Assembly: GCF_016808335.1 (NCBI RefSeq)
Contig: NC_053142.1
Location: 972,541-1,036,540, forward strand
Length of the DNA stretch: 64,000 nt
Direction: 5' to 3'
From: Panicum virgatum
Taxonomy: Eukaryota; Streptophyta; Magnoliopsida; Poales; Poaceae
Below are positions 31,539 through 43,263 of the stretch, in pieces (position 1 is the stretch's first letter; every line of letters starts with the position of its first letter). A program made the translations under genes and the position numbers. The notes under the pieces are model-generated. The model was not told where the DNA came from, did not search any database, and was given only the letters and a program-made list of their open reading frames with translations.

Positions 31539-34374
31539 TTGGGGGCACTTAGAAAGCACTTGCGGGGATGGGCTCGCTATCACCATGGGGTGTATAGAGC
31601 ACAAAAGGAAAACCTCCAATCGGTAGTAACGAACCTAGACATCCAAGCTGAAATTAGAACACTCACGGACGAGGAGAGAAATCAATTGGAATCCGCCAGA
31701 GATGACTTGATAAAACTCATGCGGGAGGAGGAACTAAAGTATTATCAACGGGCCAAAGTGACTGACGTTCTTTTGGGGGATAATAAAACTTGATACTTTC
31801 AGATGGATGCAAATGGCAAACATCGTAAGAAACATATCTTCTCCCTAGAACACGAGGGCGGAAAAATTGAGGGTCAGCATAACCTAAAAGGTTATATCAC
31901 CCAATTTTACAAATAATTATTCGGTCCTCCCAAAGAGAATAATTTTTCTCTAGACGATAGAATGGATGATATCCCTCAAGTCAGTCCACTAGAGAATACA
32001 TTCCTCGTAGCTCCTTTCACTGAAAAGGAGATTCGGGATGCAATCTTTGATATGGATCATAACAAAGTGCCACGACTAGACGGCTTCCCAGCTGAATTCT
32101 ATCAGCAATTTTGGGACGTCATCAAAGGGGACCTCATGCAAATGTTTCATGACCTGCGTAACAGTGATCTTCCTCTCTTCAGTCTAAATTTTGGTGTCAT
32201 AAGTTATTGTCAAAAACACAAGATGCTAGCAAAATCCAGCAATATAGGCCGATCTTCCTCTTGAATGTGAGTTTCGAAATATTCACAAAAGTGGCGACAA
32301 TCTGTGTCAACTCGGTCGCAGATAACATAATTAGCCCTTGACAGACATCATTTATGCGTGCCCGAAACATTTTAGAAGGAGTTGTGATCTTGCATGAGAC
32401 AATTCATGAATTACATCGCAAGAATCAGAGTGGGGTAATTTTCAAAATAGATTTCGAAAAGGCCTATGATAAAATTAGATGGAACTTCCTGTTTCGGACG
32501 CTTCGGTTGAAAGGCTTTTCACACAAGTGGATTGAGTGGATTAAGTCTTTCATCTCAGGCGGAAGTGTAGCAATAAATGTCAACGATGAGGTGGGTCCAT
32601 ATTTTCAAACAAAGAAAGGACTTAGGCAAGGTGATCCACTCTCACCCATCCTTTTTAATATAGTAGCCGATATGCTCACAGTTTTCATTAAGAGAGCAAA
32701 AGCAGAGGGTTTGTTGAGTGGTGTGGTGCCCCATTTGGTAGATGATGGGCTGTCAATACTACAATATGCTGATGATACAATCCTTTTTATGGACCATAAC
32801 ATGGAGCAGGCTCATAACATGAAGACTATTCTTTGTGCTTTTGAGCAGCTATCGGGCCTCAAAATTAATTTCCATAAGAGTGAAATCTTATGCTTTGGAG
32901 AAGCGAAGAATTATGAAGGTCTGTACATGGAACTATTTGGTTGTAAAACAGGATCTTTCCCAATCTGATACTTAGGTATTCTGATTCATTATAGAAAATT
33001 GTCTAATAGCGATTGGATGAAGATCCAAGAACGGTTTGAAAAACGTCTCAGTAGTTGGAAAGGTAAAAACCTTTCAACTGGAGGTCGTTTAACACTCATT
33101 AATTCTGTTCTTAGCAGCTTGCTCATGTACATGATGTCCTTCTTTGAAATCCCAAAAGGAGTTCAAAAAAAATTGGATTATTTTCGATCTAGATTTTTTT
33201 ACCAAAGTGACGAGCATAAAAGCAAGTATCGGCTAGCAAAGTGGGACATCCTGTGTCAACCTAAGGATAAGGGGGACTAGGGATTCACAATTTGGAATTA
33301 AAAAATATAGCTTTGCTCAGTAAGTGGCTATACCGCCTGTTAACAACAGATGGTATATGGCAGCAGATCCTACGCAATAAATACCTAGGGCCTAAACCTT
33401 TGGTACAAGTCCAATGGAAGAGCGGAGATTCACATTTCTGGGCGAGCCTGATGAAGGTAAAACGAGATTTTTTAAGATTCGGAACTTTCATAATAAAGGA
33501 TGGGTCTCAAGTAAGATTCTGGGAAGACACTTGGTTAGGAAATAGTCCTTTATGGGACCAATATCCACAACTTTATAATATAGTCAAGAAGAAGCAGGAT
33601 ACAGTGGCTGATGTACTAAGTACACAGATCCCGAATCTCTTCTGGCGTAAAGATCTAATTGGCAATAAGTTGGTGATGTGAAACAATCTTGTGTCACGTC
33701 TATCAACTATCGATCTAAGCCAAAAAAGGGATGGATTCAAATGGAACTTAGATCAAACAGGTGGTTTTTTGATAAAATCACATTATTCTGGATTAATAAA
33801 TCAGAACACTCCTAGTCCTAACCAAAATAAGAGAATATGGAAATTAAAAGCCCCACTCAAGATAAAAATATTCCTCTGGTATCTTAGATGAGGCGTTATT
33901 CTTACAAAGGATAATCTTGCAAAACGGAATTGGCAGGGGAACCAATAGTGCTGTTTCTATCATGAAAATGAAATGATTCAACATCTGTTTTTTGACTGCC
34001 GATTCACAAGAATGGTATGGGCTTCGGTCAATGCGGCCTAGGGCATACCAAAACCTCATAATATGCCTAGAATTTTCGGGAGCTGGCTCAATGGAATTCC
34101 TAAAGAATATAAGCCACTAGTACTTCTGGGCGCGGCAGCCTTGTGTTGGTCTGTTTGGCTATGCAAAAATGCAGTGGTGTTTGATAACAAAAAATCTTCC
34201 TTTTTGCTGGTTATCTATTCAACTACGCACTGGCTCCGTACATGGGCTATCCTTCAGAAGTATTCTTTGCATGACAAGCTTGTAGCGGCATCTCATTTCT
34301 TGGCACAGGTGGCCAAAGTTTTTTTTGCCCAGGCACATGGGTTACGGTCTAGTCTTAGGATTGACAACCATTAG
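31539..34374 (+). pseudogene. LINE reverse transcriptase and C-terminal region
   Basis: The RT that would copy LINE RNA. Visible motifs are FTEKEIRDAIFDMD and DGFPAEFY (about 32010-32105), FKIDFEKAYDKI (about 32440-32475), GLRQGDPLSPILFNI (about 32620) and the catalytic LQYADDTILF (about 32760-32790). Then come SSWKGKNLSTGGRL and the zf-RVT-type region LKAPLKIKIFLW (about 33845). The frame is broken at many places, so it is inactive. Confidence 0.85.
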
Positions 34375-34505
34375 TGTGGAAGGATCTATTTCAAACTCGT
34401 TTAGGTTGTGTGCTGTTTAGGCAGAGGTCGGGAAATTTTCAAGACGATGTATCAGCTTGATGTATTGTGCTTGAAATTAATAAAATTTTCCTTTTCAAAA
34501 AAAAG

Positions 34506-34870
34506 CATTGAAAGTTGGTCTGAGTTATGTGTAGCTATAGATAAAAAATTTGGGCGAGACATGTACCAGAATTATACGGGAGATCTCCTATTGGTATCAA
34601 ACAAACCACAACTATCGTAGGGTATGCTAAGAGATTCAATATTGCTAAGCATCGAGTGCTTGTGCACAACCCCAGCATAGATGGTGTCTTTTTTTTTCCA
34701 GAAGTTTCTAGATGGTCTTAATATACAACATTAGCAATGCTATAACATTGCACAAACCAAAAAGAGTTGATTTTACGCTTTCACTGGCTCTTGATTGTCA
34801 TTAATTCATTCCAATTCAATTTTTTTAGTGCAGATCGGAGCAAAGAGTCCCTGCCTTCAACTGCCAGCAG
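34506..34870 (+). pseudogene. Relic gypsy gag, C-terminal capsid part
   Basis: After the LINE poly(A) the plus strand encodes SIESWSELCVAIDKKFGRD with YQNYTGDLL. Other frames give YAKRFNIAKHRVLVHNPS and further gag-like pieces to about 34870. These match the capsid region of grass gypsy gag proteins. Several frameshifts and stops show old decay. It is the continuation of the gag fragments at 28720-29101 and 30216-30300. Confidence 0.6.
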
Positions 34871-35056
34871 GAAAGGTCCATGCCAGCAGGAAAGGTCCAA
34901 ACCCCTCACAGATGTGACCATGCTCCAGTCTCAACGGCAACCTCGAATCCATTCCCAGCATTGGCCGACAACATCCGTCCACCAGGGGCGGCGTACTGGT
35001 GGCCCATTAATCCGCACCCCCGTAGAGGAGGAAGGATCCTACGGTAAGCTACCGCA

Positions 35057-35318
35057 CACTAGTATAGAAAGGATCTTTGGTCCTTCACATTTATCCTGGC
35101 CACATTTAGACCCGGGACTAATGAATGTAGACCCTTTAATCCCAATTGGAGGCTCCAGCCGGGACTAAAGGGACATTCACGTGTTAGTTTAAAAGAAACC
35201 CATCTAGAGTCACATGTGCTGTGTAGGTGGGATGGTAAGAAGGCTACATTCTATATAAGAGGTCCTAACCCACATGAGTTAGTGGTGCATGCTAAATATT
35301 TTTTTTTTGTCTAGCGGG
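35057..35318 (+). mobile_element. CACTA-like terminal fragment 1
   Basis: It starts CACTAGTATAGAAAGG and contains subterminal CCGGGACTAA and GCCGGGACTAAAGG phrases, typical of grass CACTA elements and their MITE derivatives. No transposase is present. Confidence 0.45.
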
Positions 35319-35720
35319 CACTAGTAGAAATAGTAGCATCCATGACATTATTCTGCTTGACGTTTTTAGCTTCGTCATTGAACAGACCACATCTATGACA
35401 AAAAGTGATAGGTTCGTCATAGGTCTTCATCATCAGTCCTCGGACACTACACAACCATGACAAAACCAAAACACGCGTCACAGAACACATTGGGTTCCGT
35501 CATAGTTCGCCGGCACATCCCTCAGCACCTGCGGAACTATAACAAAAGTAAAACACGCATCACAAAACAATATTTCATATCATCACAAAAAAAATCGACA
35601 TCTAGTCCTCTTACATGTGATCGACGCGATTTGTCATTGAACCAGACCGGCTGCCACATGTGACGATTCGTCATAGAACCAGACCGGGGCGATTCGTCAT
35701 GGAATGGTAGCTGGTCAACT
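35319..35720 (+). mobile_element. CACTA-like terminal fragment 2
   Basis: It starts CACTAGTAGAAATAG, a standard grass CACTA terminus. It is followed by repeated CGTCAT(A/T)GAAC phrases (about 35369, 35412, 35498, 35632, 35668 and 35693) that look like subterminal transposase-binding repeats. No coding region is seen and the right end is undefined. Confidence 0.45.
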
Positions 35721-36654
35721 ATATCAACACGATTCCATTGCGAGAGGTTTGACCGGTGCGGGCAGAGCAGGCTGACGTGGGGTAACACTTGCAACTATAG
35801 GCCCTGGTTAACGGCTGCGGTTTGTCTGTCTCCTATGCATGTCTCCTTCCGTATTCCTACACACGTGGAGGTCAGCTATTACCAGGGGCTGGGCCCTCTG
35901 TTTTTTCTTTCGTCAATAGGACAGCAGCCCGGCACCGAGAAAACGGAGCCGTCTCCACCCCGTAATTCTTTCCCCTCCTCTGCTGAAACGTAATCGTAGC
36001 TGCCAGCCACGTGTGCTGACTGAAACCAGAAGGTCCACATGTTAGGGTTGTGGGTCAAATATGTCAACGCGGGCTCCACTGGATAGCAGTGAGTTGACAT
36101 CCACGTGTACGATTACGGGCCAGCAGACCGTCGCTTGTCACCCATGGGTCATGGCTATCATGTTTGGCCTATCCAGCATGAACCGTGGCCAGGTGGTGCC
36201 CGCAGATATAAGGCCTGGGCCCATTTCAAAGTCTGGCCCAATACGAAAATTCTGTGGTGCTGGCAGAGGTTTGAGTGAGCCACCATGATCCACTCCATCC
36301 GGCCCATGAAAAAGAAAGGCCCAATGTGAAGACCATACTCGCATTCTATTTGGAATGGCCCCCTTACTACTTGAGGATAGGGGACCATCCATTTTCTTTT
36401 GTGAGATTGACATGCGGGTCCCATCTGTCGGCGACCGGAGAAGAGGGGTTGGGTCCTTTTCCCACGCATCTTGCCGCCAAAGCTGTCGGCGGCGCCAGCT
36501 GAACTTGGTCTCTCCAAAATTGGTGGTCTTTTTTTCAAGAAATCCACAATTCTCCCCTCTGCCTGGCCCCTCTCGAGCTAAAGTAATCTGAACACCTCAT
36601 TTCCGGCTCGCCTACGTGCACACGGCAAAGCTCCATCCTCGCCGGCCGGCTCTC
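35721..36654. other. Upstream region of F-box-like gene; no gene seen
   Basis: Mixed-composition sequence without a supported ORF. It includes the phrase GACATGCGGGTCCCA (about 36409), which recurs in related form at about 37782 and 38070, so parts of this promoter region are duplicated downstream. Confidence 0.4.
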
Positions 36655-37402
36655 ATGGTGGCGAGGCAACACCGCCCGTCGTCGCTGGCGGATATCCCTA
36701 CTGAGTTGGCCATTCGGATCGCGGGCCATATCGCTGCGACCTCGGTGCGGCCAATGGAGGACCTCCGCTCGCTTCGGGTGACCTGCCACTTCATGTGCCG
36801 CGTGTGCAGTGACCTCGAAGTCGGCCGGCTCATCTCCGTCGAGCGGTTTTACAGGCTGTATCGTTACGTCATCCCCGATGGCTATCTGACCCTCCTTCCT
36901 CGCCTGGCCCAAGTGGGCAACTTGGAGGCCTGTTTCGTCGTCGGGATGATTGCCGTCCTCCGTTATCCACTACTTAAACCATTGTCAGTCATCGACAAGA
37001 ATCTCGAGCGTGCCGCCCGTGGCGGACACAAAGTGGTGGCCTATGTGGCTGCCATCCTCCTGTACATGGCCAATGGTGGCACCAGCGCCGACAATACTAC
37101 TAGGCAGTACATGAGACAGGTCGTCGGCGATGAACCGGTGAAGGTGCCGTGGGGGCGGTGCCAAAATGTTGAGCAATGAGGAGTGTTACCAGATCCGCAA
37201 GAAGGTCACGTGGCTGAGATTCTGGCTCCGGATGAGGAGAAAGGCGGTGGTGTTACCGATGCGTGCTGATGTAGATCCGTGTAAGTGCGGTAAGTGCGAT
37301 TCCGTTGTTGTTCTACTATGGCCGCAATTTGGATGCAAAGTGTTTTGCAGCGAGGACTGCCGGATTCGTTTCGAGCTCAATCTGTTCTTGGGCTGCATTT
37401 AA
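36655..37402 (+). pseudogene. F-box-like gene, frameshifted
   Basis: F-box proteins recruit substrates to SCF ubiquitin ligases. The first frame, from ATG 36655, has 174 residues with an F-box-like N-terminus (LADIPTELAIRIAGHI, then MEDLRSLRVTCHFMCRV). Helical repeat-like sequence follows (LAQVGNLEACFVVGM, ERAARGGHKVVAYVAAILL), to a stop at 37179. An overlapping frame, from ATG 37166 to 37402, carries a Cys-rich motif (CKCGKC, then CKVFCSEDCR) usual at the C-terminus of this grass F-box group. A one-base shift near 37150 therefore probably split one gene; two separate short genes is the alternative. It is related to the truncated copy at 38480. Confidence 0.55.
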
Positions 37403-38479
37403 TTTGTAAATTTGGATTGGGACGACGATTACTTTCCTTTTGCTTTTGTCTATCCACTGCGCTATAGTATTCCAGAGGACAACTTAATCTAGACTGAATT
37501 ATTAGTAGTGTAGCTTTTGCTTTTATTCTGCTTTTTCTTCATGAATTTTAGAGTGAAATAATTATTAGTAGTTAATTAAAGTAGTGTAGATATATATGCT
37601 GTATTATTGTTTCTGATTCATGAATTTTGGAGACACTGCGTCCACGCTGTCGGTGTCCCGAGTTGTTTCTGCCCAACAGCCACTGACATATGGGGCGCAG
37701 AAACCAGGTGCCACAAACCAGAGATGAGGATGCGACGCGCTGACCAAGTGCCTTCATCGCGTCCGTTTAGTTCTGTGAGATTGACACGCGGGTCCCACCT
37801 GTTAGCGACTTGCGAAGAGGGGCCGGTTACTGTATATTTCAATTTTCTGAACTATTATTCTACTCCAAAGGATCGAACACGGGCGAGAAGAATCGCACTG
37901 TGCGACCTTTCCCGTACCAAAGGCTGCACCGGTTACTATTCCGCATGAGGTTGCCACCCACCGAGACACGGCGCCGCCTGAACCTCCTGGCGTCGCATTC
38001 AAGAGCTCCAAAAAAGAGTTTCTTCAATGATCGTTATCTGAGATAGGAGGTGCGGGTGGCAACTGAGATTGACATGCAGGTCTCACCTGTCGACGACCGG
38101 CAAAGAGGGACCAGTTACTCCTCCCAACCACATTTGCCGAGACGCAGCCAACTCAACTTCCCCTCCCCTCCACTCCCCTCCCAAACAAATCCCCAGCTCT
38201 CCACCACGACGGCATGTTAGTTGCAAGAGAGAGCAGTAGTTCAGCCCCCACCAAAATCCACCATGTCGTCTCTGATCACCGGCTCTGGCTCGCCGATGTC
38301 CACACAACTGCACACCATCTCCACTACAGCACCTCCTGGCGAGGCATTATTCAAGAGCTCCAAACGAGGGTTTTTTGCACCGCTCTGCCTCCCCGCCGTC
38401 GACGCTCCCACGCAGCTCCATCCACGCCTCGTCTCGCGCCACTTCTGGCTCTGATTCGTCGTCGAGCCGGCAATCACAC
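37403..38479. other. Duplicated F-box upstream segments; no gene seen
   Basis: Two related stretches start near 37775 and 38062 (GAGATTGACA(C/T)GC.GGT, then GCGAC-type and AAGAGGG sequence). The phrase TTCAAGAGCTCCAAA occurs at about 37999 and 38349. They look like partial copies of the leader of an F-box-like gene. Confidence 0.45.
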
Positions 38480-38635
38480 ATGGAGGCAAAGCGGCGCCGC
38501 CGGTCATGGCTGGGGGATCTTCCTTTTGATGTGCTCGTCCAGATCGCGGGCAACGTCACTGTGACCTCGTGGTATCGAATGGAGGACCTCCGCGCACTTC
38601 GGGGGACATGCCGCTTCATGCACCGCTTGTGCTGA
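38480..38635 (+). pseudogene. Truncated F-box-like gene copy
   Basis: From ATG 38480, about 51 residues encode WLGDLPFDVLVQIAGNV and MEDLRALRGTCRFMHRLC, homologous by eye to the F-box of the gene at 36655, and then a TGA. No recognisable continuation was found downstream, so this is a fragment. Confidence 0.6.
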
Positions 38636-39925
38636 AACCCCAAAGTACCGACCGCGCACCTGGTCCACCTCGCAAACCAGGTCCGCCACATCCGGGTGCT
38701 GCTCCTCCGAAGGGTCGGAATCCGACGAGAAGGATCAGCTGGACGACGACGGAGGTGAGCTCGGGGCGGCAGTGGCAGTGGCGGACGTTCCAGCGTCGCC
38801 CGGCGCCGCTATCCACTGACGCGGACCAATCGACGCAGCGCTGCAAAAAAAAAACCGCCACGGTTGAAACATCAGAACGGGAAGGTGAGAACGAGCGATA
38901 AGGAAACAAAGAAGGCAACGATGGATACCCCTGGCGGAAGAGCTCATGACGAAGACGCGGCGGACCACGTGGCGGTGCTTACCATCAGCCATCGCCAAAG
39001 TCCGATGCGGCGGCGGAAGTGGTTGTGCTCTCCCCTCACCCCGTTCCCTCTTGCCCCTCTAGCGCTTCTCTCTCTTTTTTCCTCTTTCTCTGGAAAGGAA
39101 ATGTGAGCGCGGATGAAAGTGAAGGCCGGGAGAATAAGATATTACGCCCTCCCTACTCCGCGGCAGTTCCGAGGCGAGCGACGCCTCGAACCCTGATCGG
39201 TTTTTCCGTCACGACGGAAAAAAATTTGGTGCAGGAGCCTGGCGCCGTCCCATTCACGATCCACGCCGCTGCGGACGCCTGTCACCACCACCACGGCAAC
39301 CGTCGTGGCAAGTCAGCAGGATGTGGCCATGTGGGTCGTCGATTGGCAGATCAACAGCTAGGAGGGAAATTGTACAAACTTACACAGTAACATAAGTTAG
39401 GTATATAAGCTTATGAAAAAAATTTCAATGGTTTTGGAAAAGTCGGACCATACATTGTTCACAAATAGATATATCTCCTGCATAGTTTCCTATAACTCAA
39501 GACAAACTATCAAGTTTCTATAGCTCAGTAAAACTTTTGGCCTCATATACACCTCCAATTGGGACACAATATAACATTTACCTTACAATTACAGAATATG
39601 AAGTTATATTTGCAATTTTTATGGCAAATCTTTTATTAATTATTATTTTGAGGTGTAGCAAACTAAGCGATATGTAAAAGATCTATGCAATAGTGTGGAA
39701 ATTTCAAAACAAACACAGCTAAATGGAAGATAGGGGTTTTAGATAAAATCGAGAAAAAGAATCAACAAAATTGGAGTTCGTATGAAGGAGAAATACCAGT
39801 TACAAGTTCTAAGCCCGGATTAAAACGAAAAAATGGACAATTTACTATCTCTTATGCATGTGAACCAATCACGCGCTACCGCGTGGACCAGCTATCAGAC
39901 CCGGGGTAGCGGGATTGCTCATAGG
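38636..39925. other. No gene seen
   Basis: A GC-rich first half (with CCGTCGTGG-type low-complexity sequence) and an AT-rich second half. No ORF with protein-like composition and no repeat structure is supported. Confidence 0.4.
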
Positions 39926-40309
39926 TGTGGAATATTCTAGAGTAATGGATAGTACATGGAATATGCCTTACCACTTTGTAACTACTCGTACAGTAGTAGG
40001 ACTAGCTAAAGTACATGGAAACTACTCGATCTTATTGGAGTAGGACTCTAATAGTACTCGGCTAGGACTTTCCATGTAACCCTGTCCCCTTGGATTATAT
40101 AAGGGCGGGCAGGGACCCCTAACAACACCTAAGGGAATACAAACCACCACACAGGACCACACAGGACGTAGGGTATTACGCGCCGGCGGCCTGAACCTGT
40201 CTAAATCCTTGTGTTCCTTGCACCATTGCGTTCTAATCTCGGCGAGTCCCTGCCTGCAACCACTCTCCTCGGGATATCCCTCAGAGAACCCGACGATAAA
40301 ACACCAACA
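39926..40309 (+). repeat. 5' LTR of a non-autonomous LTR element
   Basis: 384 bp starting TGTGGAATATTC and ending CCAACA, with a TATA-like ATTATATAAGG (about 40093). It has the grass-LTR end sequence around CCTGTCTAAATCCTTGTGTTCC and is followed directly by a PBS. No matching 3' LTR was found in the window. Confidence 0.75.
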
Positions 40310-40310
40310 G

Positions 40311-40328
40311 CTGGCGCCCACCGTGGGG
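40311..40328 (+). other. PBS of the 39926 LTR element
   Basis: CTGGCGCCCACCGTGGGG directly after the LTR is a primer-binding-site sequence common in grass Ty3/gypsy elements of the Tat/Retand type and their non-autonomous partners. Confidence 0.7.
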
Positions 40329-41357
40329 CCTCTCGCCAAACGATCATCAAAAGAATTCGATGGCATCTTCAACTTCATCAAGCTTCATTCTGAATGAGGC
40401 ACGACAATTCATCCGGCGCATGATCACCATCAAAGCGGCGGCAAAAATTCAGAATTTTTTTCACCTTCGACAACCCGGCGACGGCACAATGCTCGTCTTC
40501 AGCTCCTGGATCTCCATCGTCTACGGCGTTAGTAACATCATCAGCCATCTCGCCAAGATCAGGAAGCAAGGCGACGATGGAATTACAAGACCTATCTTCA
40601 ATTCATCTGCGACGGCGATGCAATCTCAGGAGAAAACGTGCGCGTCACGCCAGTCCACATGTCCAGCAGCATCGCTGGCCTTGCTCACCTCCTGATGGTA
40701 CATCACCAATCATCTCGAGGCATGTGCATCAGCAATCATCAACGGACTTACCGAGGATGTCAGTGAGATTCAACTGACGTGCCCGAGAAGAACACCAAGC
40801 GAGAGTCCGGGTTCGTCCCGACTCGCGTCTCCATCCCACCTATCATGAAGTTGGCGCAAATTTTTCAAGACAGAACCAATGCGAATCCCTCTTGGACTTG
40901 AAGTCAAGACCGCCGCGCTGCCATCATCTTTGGTCTGATGCACAAGGAGTTCGAGTAGAAATCAAGGCAATGTGGATGCCTTCCTTATTGACAAAAAGCT
41001 GCAATCTCAAAAGGGAGATCGGAACAGCGCTGCATGGGCAAAAAAGCAAACTCCGAATCAAGATGCTAGCTAATTGTACATGAAGTTGTACGTGGGTTTG
41101 CATATTCTTCAAGGCTTCCACAAGCACCACTCCGTCAACTGCTCGGCCTCCCTCTGCTACGAGTCATCTCCAGCCCGTCAACAAGCTACGATTACTTCGA
41201 CAACTTGGCCACGACAACACGGCAGCGCAAACCAGGCTGCCCGCTCGGCGACTACCTCAACCTCGCGAGGAACGCTCGGCGATCCGTCGGCGACCACTTG
41301 GACAGTTTGGCTACGCCAACACGCCGCCGCCAACCTCGACAACTTGGCTCAAAATTC

Positions 41358-41480
41358 TCGAGCATGCATGCAGCCACTCAGAACCATGCAAGCTAACTGT
41401 TGAAGACGATGCAACCAAGGTTCTCAAATTTTGGATCGAGCATGCATGCAGCCACTCAGAGCCATGCAAGCTAACTATTG
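41358..41480. repeat. Direct repeat, 45 bp, period 78
   Basis: TCGAGCATGCATGCAGCCAC and the following bases occur at 41358-41402 and 41436-41480 with three differences. Confidence 0.8.
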
Positions 41481-41688
41481 AAGATATATAAGTTTCAAAG
41501 ATGGATATTTGCACTCGTGCATGTACACGAAGCAAATTAAAATGGTTCATCGATGACTGCAAGCCGACTAGCAAGCTCTCAAGGGGCGACATATGCTCAG
41601 CCGCTCAACCCGGCGAGGTGGCGACTACATCAACAAACAATCATGGATCAGCTAATTCAACCCTTGTCGGCACCTCGAAGCTGAAGCC

Positions 41689-41697
41689 ATCGGCATC
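41689..41697. repeat. Pack-MULE target duplication (left)
   Basis: ATCGGCATC, identical to 42774-42782. Confidence 0.95.
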
Positions 41698-42773
41698 GAG
41701 AAAATTGCAAAATTAGGACTCCAAACATTGCCATTTGCATATTTGTCATTCCAAACATCGACTTCGCAAATTTAGGATCCCAAACATGCGTTTCTTGCCT
41801 CTACTGCCATCAGAGGTATTTCCCCTCATTTCTATTCTTTCTTCATGTATTTGGGAGGGTGACATGACCCTTTTGCCCTTCCTCATTTTGTTTTCACCAG
41901 GTCGCATCGTTGTTCTCCCGATCGTCCCGCTGGACGTCGCCGCCTCCTGGAGGCAGCCGGCCACCCCCTGCTGCACGCATCGCCATGGCGTTGACGGTGT
42001 TCACACGGCGTCGGGGGAGGCGCCACGCGCTGGTGGCTTGGGCTGGCGTGCATCGCGTGACGCCCGGCCGGCGCGCGTGCTCTCGGTGGCCGCAGCGCAG
42101 GCGCGGGAGCACGTCTCCTTCAACTTCCTTGGCACCAATCCCGGCGGCGCGCTGATCTGCCACCTCATGCCGTACGGCCACACAATCTGGGCCAAGAACG
42201 TGAAGCGCTCACCGGCGCAAGGAGCCGAGCACCATTCTGCACTGGTCACTAGTGCGTCTGCAATAAAACGACTGGTTGTGTTTTGTGATTACGTGAACAC
42301 TTCAGATTACTCTACTGCTAAACCAGGAACACGGTACCACACTATGATTGTCATTTTCTGTATTTCGTAAACATGTTAGACTATTGGCAGCACCATAGCA
42401 GGCGCGGCAAGGTGGGCGTGGCCAGGGAGGGGGGCGGCCAGCGTTGGGGCGGGGATCGGCGTTGGGGTGGCGGCCAGTGCAAGAACGCTGGAGGCGGCGG
42501 CCGACGCAGACTAGGTCACGAAGAAGATGATGCGACGTCCAGCTAGCGCGAGAGATGAGAAGACAATGCGATGTCAACATGCGGTACATAGGGGGGCCAA
42601 AAGGGTTATTTCACCCTCCCAATTCCATGAAGAAAGTAGAAATGAGAGGAAATACCCCTAATGGCAGTAGATGCAAGAAACACATGTTTGTGATCCTAAA
42701 TTTGCGAAGTTGATGTTTAGAATGGCAAATATGCAAAGGACAATGTTAGGAGTCCTAATTTTGCAATTTTCTC
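41698..42773. mobile_element. Pack-MULE-like Mutator element, 1076 bp
   Basis: Long terminal inverted repeats of about 180 bp (41698-41878 and 42593-42773) begin GAGAAAATTGCAAAATTAGG. The element is flanked by a perfect 9-bp duplication ATCGGCATC at 41689-41697 and 42774-42782, the size made by Mutator transposases. There is no transposase. The GC-rich interior (41900-42560) differs sharply from the AT-rich inverted repeats, as expected for captured genic sequence. An open frame runs through it, but the source gene is not recognised. Confidence 0.9.
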
Positions 42774-42782
42774 ATCGGCATC
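42774..42782. repeat. Pack-MULE target duplication (right)
   Basis: ATCGGCATC, identical to 41689-41697. Confidence 0.95.
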
Positions 42783-43263
42783 AACGTCTGGCCGCCGGGT
42801 CAACGCAGATTCAATTTTTCAAGCCGGGAGATCAGCGAACAGAGTACAGGCTACGTCCGATTTCCACTCCATTATCAGCAGATGGAACCTATCCCAGCAG
42901 CACCATCCTCGTTATGCTTCCAATCGACTGTGCAAGCGATCTGGCTCAAGGATTAAAGCAAAGTTCGTCACATAGAGACGAATTGATTAAAAACACACAT
43001 GCCAAGACCAGCATTGTGACTTCAGCTAACCGGCATGGTTCAAGCTATGACCATCCCATATCAAGACAGATCAGCATCTATGTATACTATAAGGATTCAA
43101 AACAATTGAAATTAACATTGACCAAAAAAAATTAGATGACCCTACATGTCAGGCCCCCTCCTGCATTGCCAGACCGAAACCGACGAAGCAGACCGAAAAA
43201 TCTAGCCCCCGATCGACAGCGTTTTTTTCTCACCACAGGCATATCTAGCCCCCGCGCCCTGGG

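Larger units (their letters stand above)
30306..34505 (+). mobile_element. L1-type LINE, degenerate, inserted in gag
   Basis: A non-LTR retrotransposon with an ORF1 C-terminal remnant (to 30702), an APE-type endonuclease (about 30703-31480), a reverse transcriptase (about 31960-33280) and a zinc-knuckle/zf-RVT tail (about 33290-34350). It ends in AATAAAATTTTCC and a short A tract (34498-34505). Several stops and frameshifts are present (for example at 31527, 31791, 32264, 32966 and 33278). The 5' boundary is approximate and no target duplication could be defined. The two gag halves on either side show it inserted into a gag gene. Confidence 0.85.

Noticed and set aside
35057..35720. A single complete CACTA transposon
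   Set aside because: Two CACTA-type starts in the same direction but no matching inverted end or 3-bp duplication could be found.
38221..39106. Short ORFs around the truncated F-box copy
   Set aside because: Apart from the F-box stretch at 38480-38635 none shows protein-like sequence.
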